DNA from: Reinekea forsetii
GTDB lineage: Bacteria > Pseudomonadota > Gammaproteobacteria > Pseudomonadales > Natronospirillaceae
Length of the DNA stretch: 64,000 bases
NCBI RefSeq assembly: GCF_002795845.1
Contig: NZ_CP011797.1
Span: forward strand, 2,503,501 to 2,567,500
Direction: 5' to 3'
The notes below the pieces were generated by a model. The model was not told the origin of the DNA, did no database searches, and saw nothing but the letters and a program-made list of their open reading frames with translations. Positions 8,481 through 16,877 of this stretch are shown here, piece by piece. Numbering within the stretch: position 1 is the stretch's first letter; every line of letters begins with the position of its first letter. Position numbers and translations under genes: made by a program.

Positions 8481-8956
8481 TGACGCATCTTAACCGCGCG
8501 TCTACGTTACGGTACGCGCCTGAGTACCATGAGAATTTAGGTAGCGTAATGTGTTTGCTGAACCAGAGCAGCTTCCATAAGGGCTATCGATTGTGGAATT
8601 TATCGATCGATATAGTGCCGGCCCTACGACGCGGTCAGCTGAAGCTGTATTTCGACAGTCAACATCAGCCAACCGGCTTTGTGATCTGGGAATGGGTCAA
8701 CAGCCGCACTATTCAGCATTTAGTAAATGTGGAGACCACCCCTTATTTGGAGTACTGCCCACGTCGAGACTATCTGTTGATAACCGAGTTTATGGCGACG
8801 GCGGATAACGCCAAGGCCATGATTGCGGATATTAAGAGCGCATTATTTCCACGCGAGCACATATTCTGCCTGAGTCGCTCTGCGGATGGCTCCATCCGCA
8901 AGGTGCACCAATGGCAAGGCGACCAGTTGCGGGCCGACACTAAGGCCTTAATCTAG
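8480..8956 (+). CDS. HlyC-like lysine acyltransferase homologue B
   Basis: A 158-residue paralogue of the preceding gene. It keeps the N-terminal HlyC pattern LGSVMCLLNQSSFH with Ser30 and His33 at the family's S-x-x-H catalytic site, then VPALRRGQ and QPTGFVIWEW. At the position of the catalytic Asp it has Glu103 (LLITEFMAT) and lacks the usual APFG. It also has the C-terminal region IRKVHQWQG typical of the family, missing in homologue A. I chose the ATG at 8480, 8 bases after AGGAGG, over the ATG at 8474, which is only 2 bases away. The complementary loss of catalytic residues in A and B suggests they act together. Confidence 0.75.
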   Translation: MTHLNRASTLRYAPEYHENLGSVMCLLNQSSFHKGYRLWNLSIDIVPALRRGQLKLYFDSQHQPTGFVIWEWVNSRTIQHLVNVETTPYLEYCPRRDYLLITEFMATADNAKAMIADIKSALFPREHIFCLSRSADGSIRKVHQWQGDQLRADTKALI

Positions 8957-9001
8957 CCTATCTAGGGAGGGTGGACTCCTCGCATTACCCCCGCTTGGAG
9001 C

Positions 9002-9535
9002 CTACCCGCCATGACTCGTGGCAACAGGACCGACTTCGGCCACCGCTACCACGGGGTTCTTGCCGTAGTACTTGGCACATGTTGGGCAGGTGGTGTAGAA
9101 AAAGTAGTGCTTGAGCACCTGCTTACCACGGCTGCGCACCAGAGATGTCATGTGCCGAGCCCAGTTCGGGGCGTCGCTGTAGGGGCCCTCAAAGACCTTG
9201 GTCAGATAGTCACCACTGAGCTGGAGCATTTTTTGCCCGGGCACATCCCGATTCACGGCAAAATAGTGTTCTGCGGCCCAGGCCGACGGGTCATGTGATA
9301 GCACGATAAACTGCTCTGCCTCTTGGGCGTCGGCCTTATCGATCGCGGCTAGGGTCTTCTTGAAAACACTGTGCATATTGAGGGGCACATGACAGAGACT
9401 GCGGGTCTTGGCCATAACGAAGCGCTTTGCGCTAAAGTGGAGTTCTTGTTCATCCCAACCCTGACTGTTGAAGCGAGGACAGCAGTGCGTGGGATTGTCG
9501 GATACATCGTAGCGGGGTAGTCGATTGGTTTCCAT
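9002..9535 (-). CDS. Conserved uncharacterised protein with C-terminal CxxC
   Basis: A 177-residue protein resembling a conserved bacterial family of unknown role, recognisable by NPTHCCPRFNSQGWDEQ near the N-terminus, PLNMHSVF, LSHDPSAWAAEHYFAV, GDYLTKVFEGPY and YFFYTTCPTCAKYYG. The CxxC pair and the early Cys pair could bind metal or form a disulfide. The GDYLTKVFEGPY segment recalls GyrI-like effector-binding proteins but this is weak. AAGGAGG precedes the ATG at 9535 by 6 bases; the GTG at 9541 directly abuts it and is rejected. No signal peptide, so probably cytoplasmic. Confidence 0.7.
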   Translation of the reverse strand: METNRLPRYDVSDNPTHCCPRFNSQGWDEQELHFSAKRFVMAKTRSLCHVPLNMHSVFKKTLAAIDKADAQEAEQFIVLSHDPSAWAAEHYFAVNRDVPGQKMLQLSGDYLTKVFEGPYSDAPNWARHMTSLVRSRGKQVLKHYFFYTTCPTCAKYYGKNPVVAVAEVGPVATSHGG

Positions 9536-9858
9536 AATCACCCTCCTTTGCGGTAACTCACGGAATTGAGACGGTTGTTAGAAAGGCATGATCGAAAAGG
9601 TCTAAATAACCAGGCCAACCTAGAGCCAATCAATTCATAAGTGTGTTTCGCCCTTGTTTTTTCAAGTTTTTTTTAAGTATTTTTTCACCGTTTCTTACAC
9701 CGCAGATCGACAATTCTTTATGGTGATTGGACCAGACAGCGCTTAGAATGCAATAACACCCCAATCGACGTGATTGGCCACCAATGCGTAACGGCCCCCT
9801 CGCTACCGCCAAGGCCGGAGCGCAATCAAGGGCGGCGCGCGCTACTGAGGATATAATC
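9536..9858. other. Intergenic region between divergent genes
   Basis: About 320 bases without a supported gene. It contains T-rich blocks at 9655-9690, including CTTG-TTTTTT-CAAG followed by eight Ts, which could terminate rightward transcription or simply be part of the leftward promoter. I see no clear promoter pair. Confidence 0.4.
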
Positions 9859-10263
9859 ATGAAAGGCAGTTGTTTGTGCGGCAGCGTAACATATGAGATC
9901 GATCCTCCACTTGCCCTGTTCCAATATTGTCACTGCAGCCGTTGTCGGAAAGTCAGTGGTAGTGCTCATGCGGCGAGTTTGTTTGTCGCCCCGAGTCAGT
10001 TTCGCTGGCTTACTGGCGAAGCCGATGTGGCCCGCTTCGAACCGACTGGCGCCAAATACTATGCCTCCTGTTTCTGCACGACCTGCGGCTCCTCCCTACC
10101 CTGGTTGGTACAGGGCGGTCGTAACGTGGTGGTCCCGGCGGGCACCCTCGATGACGATCCCGAGCTGCGCCCGCGCGGCCATATTTATTGGGACTCCAAG
10201 GCGCCCTGGTACCATGAGGTCGACGCTCTGGAGCATTGGGAGCAGTTACCGCCGCGGCGTTAA
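9859..10263 (+). CDS. GFA-family protein (Mss4-like zinc fold)
   Basis: A 134-residue protein of the glutathione-dependent formaldehyde-activating enzyme/CENP-V family. Zinc ligands are visible as CLCGSV near the start, CHCSRCRKVSGS and CFCTTCGSSLPW. Members are small cytoplasmic zinc proteins; few have a proven reaction, so involvement in S-hydroxymethyl-glutathione chemistry is only a family association. The ATG at 9859 follows GAGG by 8 bases and directly starts MKGSCLCGSVTYE; an earlier in-frame ATG at 9784 would add an atypical 25-residue leader and is rejected. It converges on the DTW gene. Confidence 0.85.
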   Translation: MKGSCLCGSVTYEIDPPLALFQYCHCSRCRKVSGSAHAASLFVAPSQFRWLTGEADVARFEPTGAKYYASCFCTTCGSSLPWLVQGGRNVVVPAGTLDDDPELRPRGHIYWDSKAPWYHEVDALEHWEQLPPRR

Positions 10264-10266
10264 GGC

Positions 10267-10887
10267 TTAATCTGCTGGCGCATCAAGCCCGGTAGCGGCC
10301 GGCGCGCGCCGGACATCCCGGACTTGAAAGTGACCCTGCATAGCATGAAAGGCTCGGAACAGCGGTTGGGTGTCGAGCTCAGGCTCAAGCGCCGCCAAAC
10401 TGTAGGCTAGTGCTTCCAGCGTGGACAGGTAGTGGCTTTTAGGGCTTTTGCGGATGCGGTAATTGGATTCCAGATGACTGAGGTTGGCCTTGGGCAGCTT
10501 GTCCAACCAGGGGTTTAGCTGCCACATCTTATAGGCCTTTTTCCAGGTCGCATCGAGCAGCAGTAAGCGCACACCAACCTGAGGCTGGACGGCCGCAATC
10601 AGCTCGCCGAATGGCTGCGCAAGATCACTCGGGTACAGCACCCACACCACTCGCGTCTCAGCGGCCAATTCAGCTTGTAGAGCCGCGAAATCGGCCGGAT
10701 CTTGGCCAATCCAAATTTGAGTCTGAGGCACGCACAGTTTGCAGATCCGCGCCGTGTTCTTAGCCACGCGCGTTTCCGCTGGGTGCTGCAGTATGTCGAT
10801 TGCGGTGGCGCAGCGCATCGTGGTGACCTGGGCACAGAGACAGGTGGCCTGGGGATAGTGACAACGGCTGCAGATCGGTCTGGCCAA
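10267..10887 (-). CDS. DTW-domain tRNA-uridine aminocarboxypropyltransferase (TapT-like)
   Basis: A 206-residue protein of the DTW/TDD family, which transfers the 3-amino-3-carboxypropyl group of S-adenosylmethionine to uridine in tRNA (acp3U). An N-terminal zinc knuckle CSRCHYPQATCLC leads into the body; the DTW signature appears as LLLDATWKKAYKMW, followed by the SxYRIRKSP segment. It is shorter at the N-terminus than E. coli TapT. The frame has no ATG upstream; the start is taken as TTG at 10887 with no clear ribosome site, so the true start may be a non-standard codon slightly upstream. Confidence 0.85.
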   Translation of the reverse strand: MARPICSRCHYPQATCLCAQVTTMRCATAIDILQHPAETRVAKNTARICKLCVPQTQIWIGQDPADFAALQAELAAETRVVWVLYPSDLAQPFGELIAAVQPQVGVRLLLLDATWKKAYKMWQLNPWLDKLPKANLSHLESNYRIRKSPKSHYLSTLEALAYSLAALEPELDTQPLFRAFHAMQGHFQVRDVRRAPAATGLDAPAD

Positions 10888-11058
10888 AAGGTGGGCACCA
10901 CGGCTAAAACCGCATCGTAGCAGAGTTTCTCCCTAGGATGCACTGGCCTGGACTCGACGGATCCGCTTTATCGTCGCTCCTGCATGCGCTAAACTGACCG
11001 TCGGATTTTAGTTTGCCCCGACTACCCTCAGCCCTCGGCGCACCTTAGGAGGTTAACT

Positions 11059-12240
11059 TTGAGCTTGTATAGTGCCAGCCTTAAACAGTCCTTGCGTGCG
11101 CTGCGTCAAGCCGCTGTGCTGGCATCTGCGTGGCTGGCCTTTTCCCTCGCCAGCGCAGAGCCATTGCCAAGCCCACCGTGGTTGACCGTTATTCGTGACA
11201 CACCCTACGTCTTTAGCGCCGGCCTCTATAATAATCTCTCGACCATTCGCCGCTGGGTGTTGCTCGAGCAGAGTTACTGTGAGGTACCGCAGCGCCATAT
11301 ACTGTTCGATCAACGGGGCAATTTCTTAACCTGGTTCGACAACGCGGCCACGGTCGATTTGAATCAGGACCTGCTCAACACCCTGCGCGCGCAACTGTTC
11401 GATGAACAGCGCGTGCATCGTTGGATCGGCGGCAGCCGGCTGGACATTGGTTACCCCTTCGCCCTGGGCTGCGACCAGCCGCATGTCGATCTGGCCAGTG
11501 CGCTCGGGCGACTGCTTGGCACCAACCGCAAAGACCGCGTCTGGGGCACCTGGGATAATATGGTCGCCGGCTCAGAGCAACAACCAATCCCCTTGGTCGA
11601 CCTGGTTCAGCAAGTGTTCGAAGACAAGGCTAAACGTCAGGACTATGTCGCCTCAAAGGCGGTGCTCACGGCGCTGCTGGGGCAAATCATTATTGAAAGT
11701 GGCGCCCAAAAACGCAGTTTCTCCAATGCGCAGGCCGTCGGTCTAATGCAATTGCGCCCGGAGGTCTTGGCCGATTGTGAAATTGCGCCGCGCTTTCATC
11801 TGCACCGTATGGCCCAGGTCGACTGTGTGGTTCGGCTCTATCAACAAAATGACCGCAACCTGCGACCCGCCTTTGATGCCCGCTTCGGCACCCTGCCGGC
11901 TAACAAACGCGAGCGGCTCTACTCGCTGTTGCTGGTCCAGGCCTATCACAGCGGCATCGGGCGAATGCTCCAGCTATTGGGCGACGATCGGGTCGGCCAG
12001 GCCAGCCGTGCCATGGCCGCCAGTGCCGAGCGTTACTCGGCAGAAGATTTGGCCGTCGGGATGATCTTTCACAATATGGGCCGGATCGACCTGGGCTTGG
12101 CGTCACTCTACTATCTAATAGATGTGACCATTGCCAGCGACTTGGTGTGTGCCGCCCGGCCCGCTGTGTGCCCCTCATCCGCCCCAAGGCCAAGCGTCAA
12201 TGATGGCTTGCTGAACTTGCCGGTCCAGCCAAGGGATTAA
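11059..12240 (+). CDS. Periplasmic lytic-transglycosylase-like protein
   Basis: A 393-residue exported protein. Residues 1-33 are a signal peptide ending ASA-EP. The C-terminal half (about 205-350) has the SLT lysozyme-like pattern: LLGQIIIESGAQ with the likely catalytic Glu, then AVGLMQLRPEV and VQAYHSGIGRML. Members cleave peptidoglycan glycan strands with 1,6-anhydro formation. The N-terminal half is not recognised. Start TTG at 11059 is decided by a perfect AGGAGG at 11047-11052, 6 bases upstream. It is followed by an AT-rich gap and then the sox operon, with no sign of a functional link. Confidence 0.75.
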   Translation: MSLYSASLKQSLRALRQAAVLASAWLAFSLASAEPLPSPPWLTVIRDTPYVFSAGLYNNLSTIRRWVLLEQSYCEVPQRHILFDQRGNFLTWFDNAATVDLNQDLLNTLRAQLFDEQRVHRWIGGSRLDIGYPFALGCDQPHVDLASALGRLLGTNRKDRVWGTWDNMVAGSEQQPIPLVDLVQQVFEDKAKRQDYVASKAVLTALLGQIIIESGAQKRSFSNAQAVGLMQLRPEVLADCEIAPRFHLHRMAQVDCVVRLYQQNDRNLRPAFDARFGTLPANKRERLYSLLLVQAYHSGIGRMLQLLGDDRVGQASRAMAASAERYSAEDLAVGMIFHNMGRIDLGLASLYYLIDVTIASDLVCAARPAVCPSSAPRPSVNDGLLNLPVQPRD

Positions 12241-12537
12241 TAGTTGCGAACTTAGACACCAAATACCGTTTTTGTTAGATCCATTTATTAATTTCCTGCC
12301 TGTAAATCGCCTCCGAAATTCTATAGTAATCAACGCCTCCCTTGCTGGGCGGGGTGTTACGACTATATTTGATGCAATTTTATTAGAAAAATTTAATTTA
12401 TATTCTTATTACTTATACTCCAAGCCTTTCTTATGAATATTCGATCGTATGGTTCGAGTAAAAGTCTGTTAACCTCATAGTTGAAATAGAGCTATGCATA
12501 TAACAAATAAGAATAATGAGATTTTATAGGAGAATCC
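12241..12537. other. AT-rich control region before the sox operon
   Basis: Nearly 300 AT-rich bases without a gene, notably lower in GC than the flanks. The sox promoter must lie here or near here. I could not assign a spaced -35/-10 pair or a convincing operator. The soxC ribosome site AGGAGA is at 12528-12533. Confidence 0.45.
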
Positions 12538-13857
12538 ATGGCCGGCTTTAACAAAACAGACGAACTAGGGTTATTAAAGCGCCTCCACAGCGATGGGGAG
12601 CAGCTTACCGGTTCCGACCGCCGCGGCTTCCTGAAAAATGCCATGGCCATGATGGGCGGCGCCGCCGGTGTCGCATTAGCGCCATCGGTACTTGCGAGCG
12701 ATAACCTGCCACCCAATGTGCCCAGCTGGACACGTTCGCTCGGTACTGGGGTGGTCACCCATCCTTATGGCATGCCCTCCAAATACGAAGCCGATGTGGT
12801 ACGCCGCACCGTGCCTTGGTTGACCGCCGACCCGATCTCATCGATCAGCTTTTCGCCGATACACAAGCTCAAGGGCATCATCACGCCCAACGGCCTAGTA
12901 TTCGAGCGCTACCATGCAGGCGTGCCGACGATCAATGTCGAGGAACATCGCCTGATTATTCACGGCCTGGTCGATCGACCGCTGATCCTGACCATGGATG
13001 ATCTACGTCGCTTTCCGAGTGTCTCGGAAATCAAGTTTCTCGAATGCCCCGCCAATGGCGGCATGGAATGGCGCGGTCCGCAGATGGAAGGTCTGCAATT
13101 TACCCACGGCATGCTGTCCTGTTGTGAGTGGACCGGGGTTCGCTTGTCCACCCTATTGGCCGAGGTCGGCGTGCAGTCAGAAGGCAAATGGATTCTGGCC
13201 GAAGGTGCCGATGGCGCCGCCATGTCGCGCAGCATTCCATTAGAAAAGGCGATGGATGACACCATCATCGTCTACGCTCAGAACGGCGAACCGTTGCGGC
13301 CGGAGCAAGGTTATCCAATACGCATGCTCAACCCAGGTTGGGAAGGCAACACCAGCATCAAGTGGCTGCGCCGCTTAGAGATTGGTGACAAGCCTTGGTA
13401 CCAGCGTGAAGAGACGTCCAAATACACCGACCTAATGCCCGATGGCCGCGCGCGCGAATTCACCTGGGTGCAGGAATGCAACTCCGTTATCACCTCGCCC
13501 TGCCCGGAAAACCCCTTTAAGGGCAAGGGCTGGTATGAAATTGAAGGACTCGCCTGGACCGGCAAAGGCAAGGTCAAGGCGGTCGATATCTCCTTTGATG
13601 GCGGCGTTACGTGGCGGCCTACCCAGCTCAAGGGTCTGGTCCTATCGAAAGCACTGACGCGTTTTTCAATTATGCATAACTGGCAAGGCGAACCGCTGCT
13701 ATTACAGAGTCGCGCCATCGATGAAACCGGCTATGTCCAGCCGACCTTGAGTCAGTTGCGTCAATCGCGCGGGGTGAACTCTATTTATCATAAAAATTCC
13801 ATCCATACTTGGCAGGTTACTGAAAGCGGGAGTGTCTTCAATGTCCAACTTTCTTAA
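12538..13857 (+). CDS. soxC: Sulfur dehydrogenase molybdenum subunit SoxC
   Basis: A 439-residue periplasmic molybdoenzyme of the sulfite-oxidase fold. With SoxD it oxidises the sulfane sulfur bound to SoxY, yielding six electrons. A twin-arginine signal is visible (SDRRGFLK, Arg28-Arg29, then a hydrophobic stretch to about residue 54). The molybdenum-binding Cys170 lies in FLECPANGG. The C-terminal Mo-co dimerisation domain spans about 310-425. It is the first gene of the operon; its 3' end overlaps soxD by 17 bases. Presence of soxCD argues for complete oxidation to sulfate rather than sulfur globule storage. Confidence 0.95.
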   Translation: MAGFNKTDELGLLKRLHSDGEQLTGSDRRGFLKNAMAMMGGAAGVALAPSVLASDNLPPNVPSWTRSLGTGVVTHPYGMPSKYEADVVRRTVPWLTADPISSISFSPIHKLKGIITPNGLVFERYHAGVPTINVEEHRLIIHGLVDRPLILTMDDLRRFPSVSEIKFLECPANGGMEWRGPQMEGLQFTHGMLSCCEWTGVRLSTLLAEVGVQSEGKWILAEGADGAAMSRSIPLEKAMDDTIIVYAQNGEPLRPEQGYPIRMLNPGWEGNTSIKWLRRLEIGDKPWYQREETSKYTDLMPDGRAREFTWVQECNSVITSPCPENPFKGKGWYEIEGLAWTGKGKVKAVDISFDGGVTWRPTQLKGLVLSKALTRFSIMHNWQGEPLLLQSRAIDETGYVQPTLSQLRQSRGVNSIYHKNSIHTWQVTESGSVFNVQLS

Positions 13858-14803
13858 GGGTCACCACCTAGCATTGTTTCTTACCCCAATCCTATTGGCA
13901 TCGTCGCTCGTCAACGCCGACACCCTAAACCTGGGCCGCACCCCCACCCCGGCCGAAGTGGCCGGTTGGGATATAGACGTGCGACCGGACGGTTTGGGCT
14001 TACCCGTCGGCCAAGGGTCGGTCAGCGATGGTGAGTATCTCTACGACGAAAAATGCTCCTCGTGTCACGGCATCTTTGGCGAAGGCGAAAAACGCTGGCC
14101 GAAACTCGCCGGCGGCAAGGGTACGCTGGCGGATGATCGACCGGATAAGACGGTCGGCAGCTATTGGCCTTATGCCTCAACACTCTGGGACTATATTCAT
14201 CGCGCCATGCCCTTCCCGGCACCGCAGTCCCTGGAGACCGATGAGGTCTATGCCATCACGGCTTACGTGCTGTATTTAAACGAAATAGTTGAAGAAGAGT
14301 TCGTTCTTAACGAGAAAAATTTGGCGGCAATCGTGATGCCCAATGCCGGCAATTTTTATCGCGACGATCGCCCCGATGCCGCCAACCCGCGCTGCATGGC
14401 CGACTGTAAAGACCCGGCCAGCATCCAAGTCGTTGCCTCACTCACCGGCATCACACCGACCGATCACTTCAAGGAAGACGGCAACGATGGCGTCGCCTAT
14501 GAAGAGCCGGCGGAAATTGACGTCGAGAGCTCATCTCTGAGCGCATCGGCACAAGCAGGCCAGGCTACCTATGATCAGGCCTGCACGGTGTGTCACTCAT
14601 CCGGCATGGCAGGCGCGCCGAGACTCGGCGACAAGCCAGATTGGGAGATTCGAGTCGGTACCGGTATGGAAACGCTTTATGGCAACGCCATTAACGGTTT
14701 TCAAGGTGCCAAGGGGATGATGCCGGCCAAAGGTGGGCAGACTCAGCTGAGCGATGAACAGGTGCGTAATGCGGTAGATTTCATGGTGGAAAGCAGCCGA
14801 TAA
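13841..14803 (+). CDS. soxD: Diheme cytochrome c subunit SoxD
   Basis: A 320-residue periplasmic cytochrome that accepts electrons from SoxC. A signal peptide (to about residue 27, SLVNA-DT) precedes two c-type haem sites: CSSCH at 72-76 and CTVCH at 248-252. The haem 2 domain has the Met-containing KGMMPAKGG segment, a likely axial ligand. GGGAG about 8 bases before the ATG at 13841 supports this start over the GTG at 13832. The start lies inside soxC in another frame, implying translational coupling. Confidence 0.93.
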   Translation: MSNFLKGHHLALFLTPILLASSLVNADTLNLGRTPTPAEVAGWDIDVRPDGLGLPVGQGSVSDGEYLYDEKCSSCHGIFGEGEKRWPKLAGGKGTLADDRPDKTVGSYWPYASTLWDYIHRAMPFPAPQSLETDEVYAITAYVLYLNEIVEEEFVLNEKNLAAIVMPNAGNFYRDDRPDAANPRCMADCKDPASIQVVASLTGITPTDHFKEDGNDGVAYEEPAEIDVESSSLSASAQAGQATYDQACTVCHSSGMAGAPRLGDKPDWEIRVGTGMETLYGNAINGFQGAKGMMPAKGGQTQLSDEQVRNAVDFMVESSR

Positions 14804-14848
14804 CCTGCGGCGGCTTTCTTATAACAACAACAAGAAAAGGTGGAGAGA

Positions 14849-15190
14849 ATGAAAGTAAGACACTTAGCAATCCCGCTCCTGGCTTTCTTAATGTCGGCGC
14901 CCACCTGGGCCGGCACGGTGGAAGTGGAAAAGGGTAAAGACGTCGTTTATACCCGCACCAAAGGCAACTGTATCTCCTGTCATATGATGCCGGGTGGTAA
15001 CTTACCAGGCAACTATGGTCCACCGCTGGTGCAAATGCAGGCACGGTTTCCCAAGCAGCAGGATTTATTCGACCAAATCTACGACGCTCGCGTCAAAAAC
15101 CCACTCACTATAATGCCGCCCTTCGGTGCTCATCGCATGTTAAGCGAAGACGAAATCAATTGGCTGGTTGAATACTTGTATACGTTGTAA
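14849..15190 (+). CDS. soxX: Cytochrome c subunit SoxX of the SoxXA(K) complex
   Basis: A 113-residue periplasmic monohaem cytochrome. SoxXA attaches thiosulfate to the SoxY cysteine with release of two electrons. Signal peptide to about residue 23 (APTWAG), haem site CISCH at 41-45 followed by the SoxX pattern MMPGGNLPGNYGPPL, and a C-terminal distal-Met region IMPPFGAHRMLSEDEI. I chose ATG 14849, preceded by AGGTGG; the in-frame GTG at 14840 is less likely. It is separated from soxA by soxYZ. Confidence 0.93.
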   Translation: MKVRHLAIPLLAFLMSAPTWAGTVEVEKGKDVVYTRTKGNCISCHMMPGGNLPGNYGPPLVQMQARFPKQQDLFDQIYDARVKNPLTIMPPFGAHRMLSEDEINWLVEYLYTL

Positions 15191-15201
15191 GAGGAAAAAA
15201 C

Positions 15202-15660
15202 ATGAATCAATCTCGTCGACAATTTATGACACGTGTGGGCAAATCGGTCGCCTTTTTGGTGGCTGTGGTCAACTTACCGCGTGTCGTTTGGGCCAACTGG
15301 AGCGCCAGTGCTTTTGCCGCTACCGATCTGGACACTGCCATCGTCGAACGCTATGGCAATTTGGCCATCGCTGACAGTGATGCCATTCAACTTAAAGCAC
15401 CATCGATCGCCGAAAACGGCGCGGTTGTGCCTATTTCGATTGCCACCACCCTGGCAGCCAAGAGCATCAGTGTTTTTGTCGAAAAGAACCCATCTCCGCT
15501 GAGCTGCTCTTTTAACATTCAGCCCAGAATGAACACTGATGTTTCAGTGCGGATCCGCATGGGCGCGACGTCTAACCTTATCGTACTGGTTGAAGCAGAC
15601 GGCAAATTGTATCGCACCAGCCAAGAAGTCAAAGTCACCATTGGCGGCTGCGGCGGTTAA
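15202..15660 (+). CDS. soxY: Sulfur-carrier protein SoxY
   Basis: A 152-residue periplasmic carrier to which all sulfur intermediates are covalently bound. The Tat signal SRRQFM (residues 4-9) is followed by a hydrophobic core. The diagnostic mobile C-terminus GGCGG ends the protein, with Cys150 as the attachment point. A GAGG ribosome site precedes the ATG. It forms a heterodimer with the next gene product, which has no signal of its own and is likely co-exported by the Tat route. Confidence 0.97.
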   Translation: MNQSRRQFMTRVGKSVAFLVAVVNLPRVVWANWSASAFAATDLDTAIVERYGNLAIADSDAIQLKAPSIAENGAVVPISIATTLAAKSISVFVEKNPSPLSCSFNIQPRMNTDVSVRIRMGATSNLIVLVEADGKLYRTSQEVKVTIGGCGG

Positions 15661-15680
15661 CACAAATCAGGGGAACTCGT

Positions 15681-15980
15681 ATGAAAGTAAAAGCAAGTGC
15701 ACGTAACGGCTCGGTTATAGTTAAGACCCTTCTGGCACACCCAATGGAGACCGGTCGACGCAAAGATGGCGACGGCAAACTGATTCCGGGTCACTACATC
15801 ACCGAAGTAGAAGCTAACCACAACGGTGAGCGCGTTTTTCACTGTGAGTTGGGACCGTCCGTATCGAAGGATCCCTACCTGGCCTTTTCGTTTCAAGGCG
15901 GCAACAGCGGCGAGACTTTTACTATGTCTTGGGTCGATAACAAGGGCGAAAACGAATCTACCGAGGTCGAAATTCGTTAA
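15681..15980 (+). CDS. soxZ: SoxZ, partner of SoxY
   Basis: A 99-residue immunoglobulin-like protein of normal SoxZ length, with the typical segments HPMETGRRKD, GHYITEVEA and FTMSWVDNKGE. It lacks a signal peptide, as is usual, and reaches the periplasm with SoxY. A GGGG ribosome site precedes the ATG at 15681; the gene follows soxY by 20 bases. Confidence 0.96.
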   Translation: MKVKASARNGSVIVKTLLAHPMETGRRKDGDGKLIPGHYITEVEANHNGERVFHCELGPSVSKDPYLAFSFQGGNSGETFTMSWVDNKGENESTEVEIR

Positions 15981-16002
15981 ACCCATTGAATGGAGAGCGG
16001 TT

Positions 16003-16866
16003 ATGTTTACAACAAGAATTCAACTGACCCTCAGCTTGACTGTCGCCACATTAGTGGCCTCCGCTTGTATGCCGATGAGTAAAAAAGCCGGCATGGATTA
16101 CCCCGCGTTAGTTCAAGATGATGTCACCACCTTTCAGGCGTTTTTTGAAAAGCGTTTCCCGGACACCGAAAAAGCTGACTACATCAATGGCGTGTACTCC
16201 ATCGATGCCGATGCTCGCTCGCAGTGGGAGTCATTAGAAGAATTTCCACCCTATGAGCTGAGTGTTGACCAAGGCAAGGCCCTCTATGAGACGCCCTTTG
16301 CCAACGGCAGTTCTTACGCTACCTGTTTTGGTGATGGCGCGGTTCGCAGCCAATATCCTTACTACGACGAAGACCGCGCGATGGTGATCACGCTTGAGTT
16401 GGCGATCAACGAATGTCGCGAGGCTAACGGCGAAAAAGTACTCAAGTATAAGAAGGGTGATTTAGCTAAGGTCTCTGCTTATATGTCTTTTGTCAGCCGT
16501 GGTCAGGCGATCAATGTCGATGTTGCCAGCGAAGGGGCCTACAACGCCTATATGGACGGCAAGGAATTTTTCTATTCCAAGCGCGGCCAGTTCAATATTT
16601 CCTGTGCCGACTGTCATATGCGCGCCACCGGCTTCTATCTGCGTGCCGATGTACCGTCTCCAGGACTGGGGCAAACGTCCCATTTCCCAACCTTCCGCAC
16701 CAAGTGGGATGCCCTGGGTACGCTGCACCGTCGCTATGGCGGCTGTAATGAAAACATCCGCGCCAAAGCCTTTTCGGCCCAATCACCTGAATATCGCAAC
16801 TTGGAATATTTCCAAACGGTGATGTCCAATGGTTTGGTCTTTAATGGCCCCGGTAGCCGAAAATGA
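16003..16866 (+). CDS. soxA: Monohaem SoxA subunit of L-cysteine S-thiosulfotransferase
   Basis: A 287-residue SoxA. One haem site, CADCH at 201-205, lies in the C-terminal domain, and the catalytic cysteine is Cys248 in YGGCNENIRA. The N-terminal domain has no CxxCH; it keeps Cys108 (ATCFGDG) and Cys138 (NECREAN), which may form a disulfide as in other monohaem SoxA proteins. The leader LTVATLVASAC carries a possible lipobox with Cys22, so the complex may be membrane-anchored, though the -3 residue is Ala rather than Leu. ATG 16003 follows GGAGAG. A longer in-frame ORF upstream overlaps soxZ and is rejected. Confidence 0.95.
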   Translation: MFTTRIQLTLSLTVATLVASACMPMSKKAGMDYPALVQDDVTTFQAFFEKRFPDTEKADYINGVYSIDADARSQWESLEEFPPYELSVDQGKALYETPFANGSSYATCFGDGAVRSQYPYYDEDRAMVITLELAINECREANGEKVLKYKKGDLAKVSAYMSFVSRGQAINVDVASEGAYNAYMDGKEFFYSKRGQFNISCADCHMRATGFYLRADVPSPGLGQTSHFPTFRTKWDALGTLHRRYGGCNENIRAKAFSAQSPEYRNLEYFQTVMSNGLVFNGPGSRK

Positions 16867-16877
16867 GGAGCGCTAGC

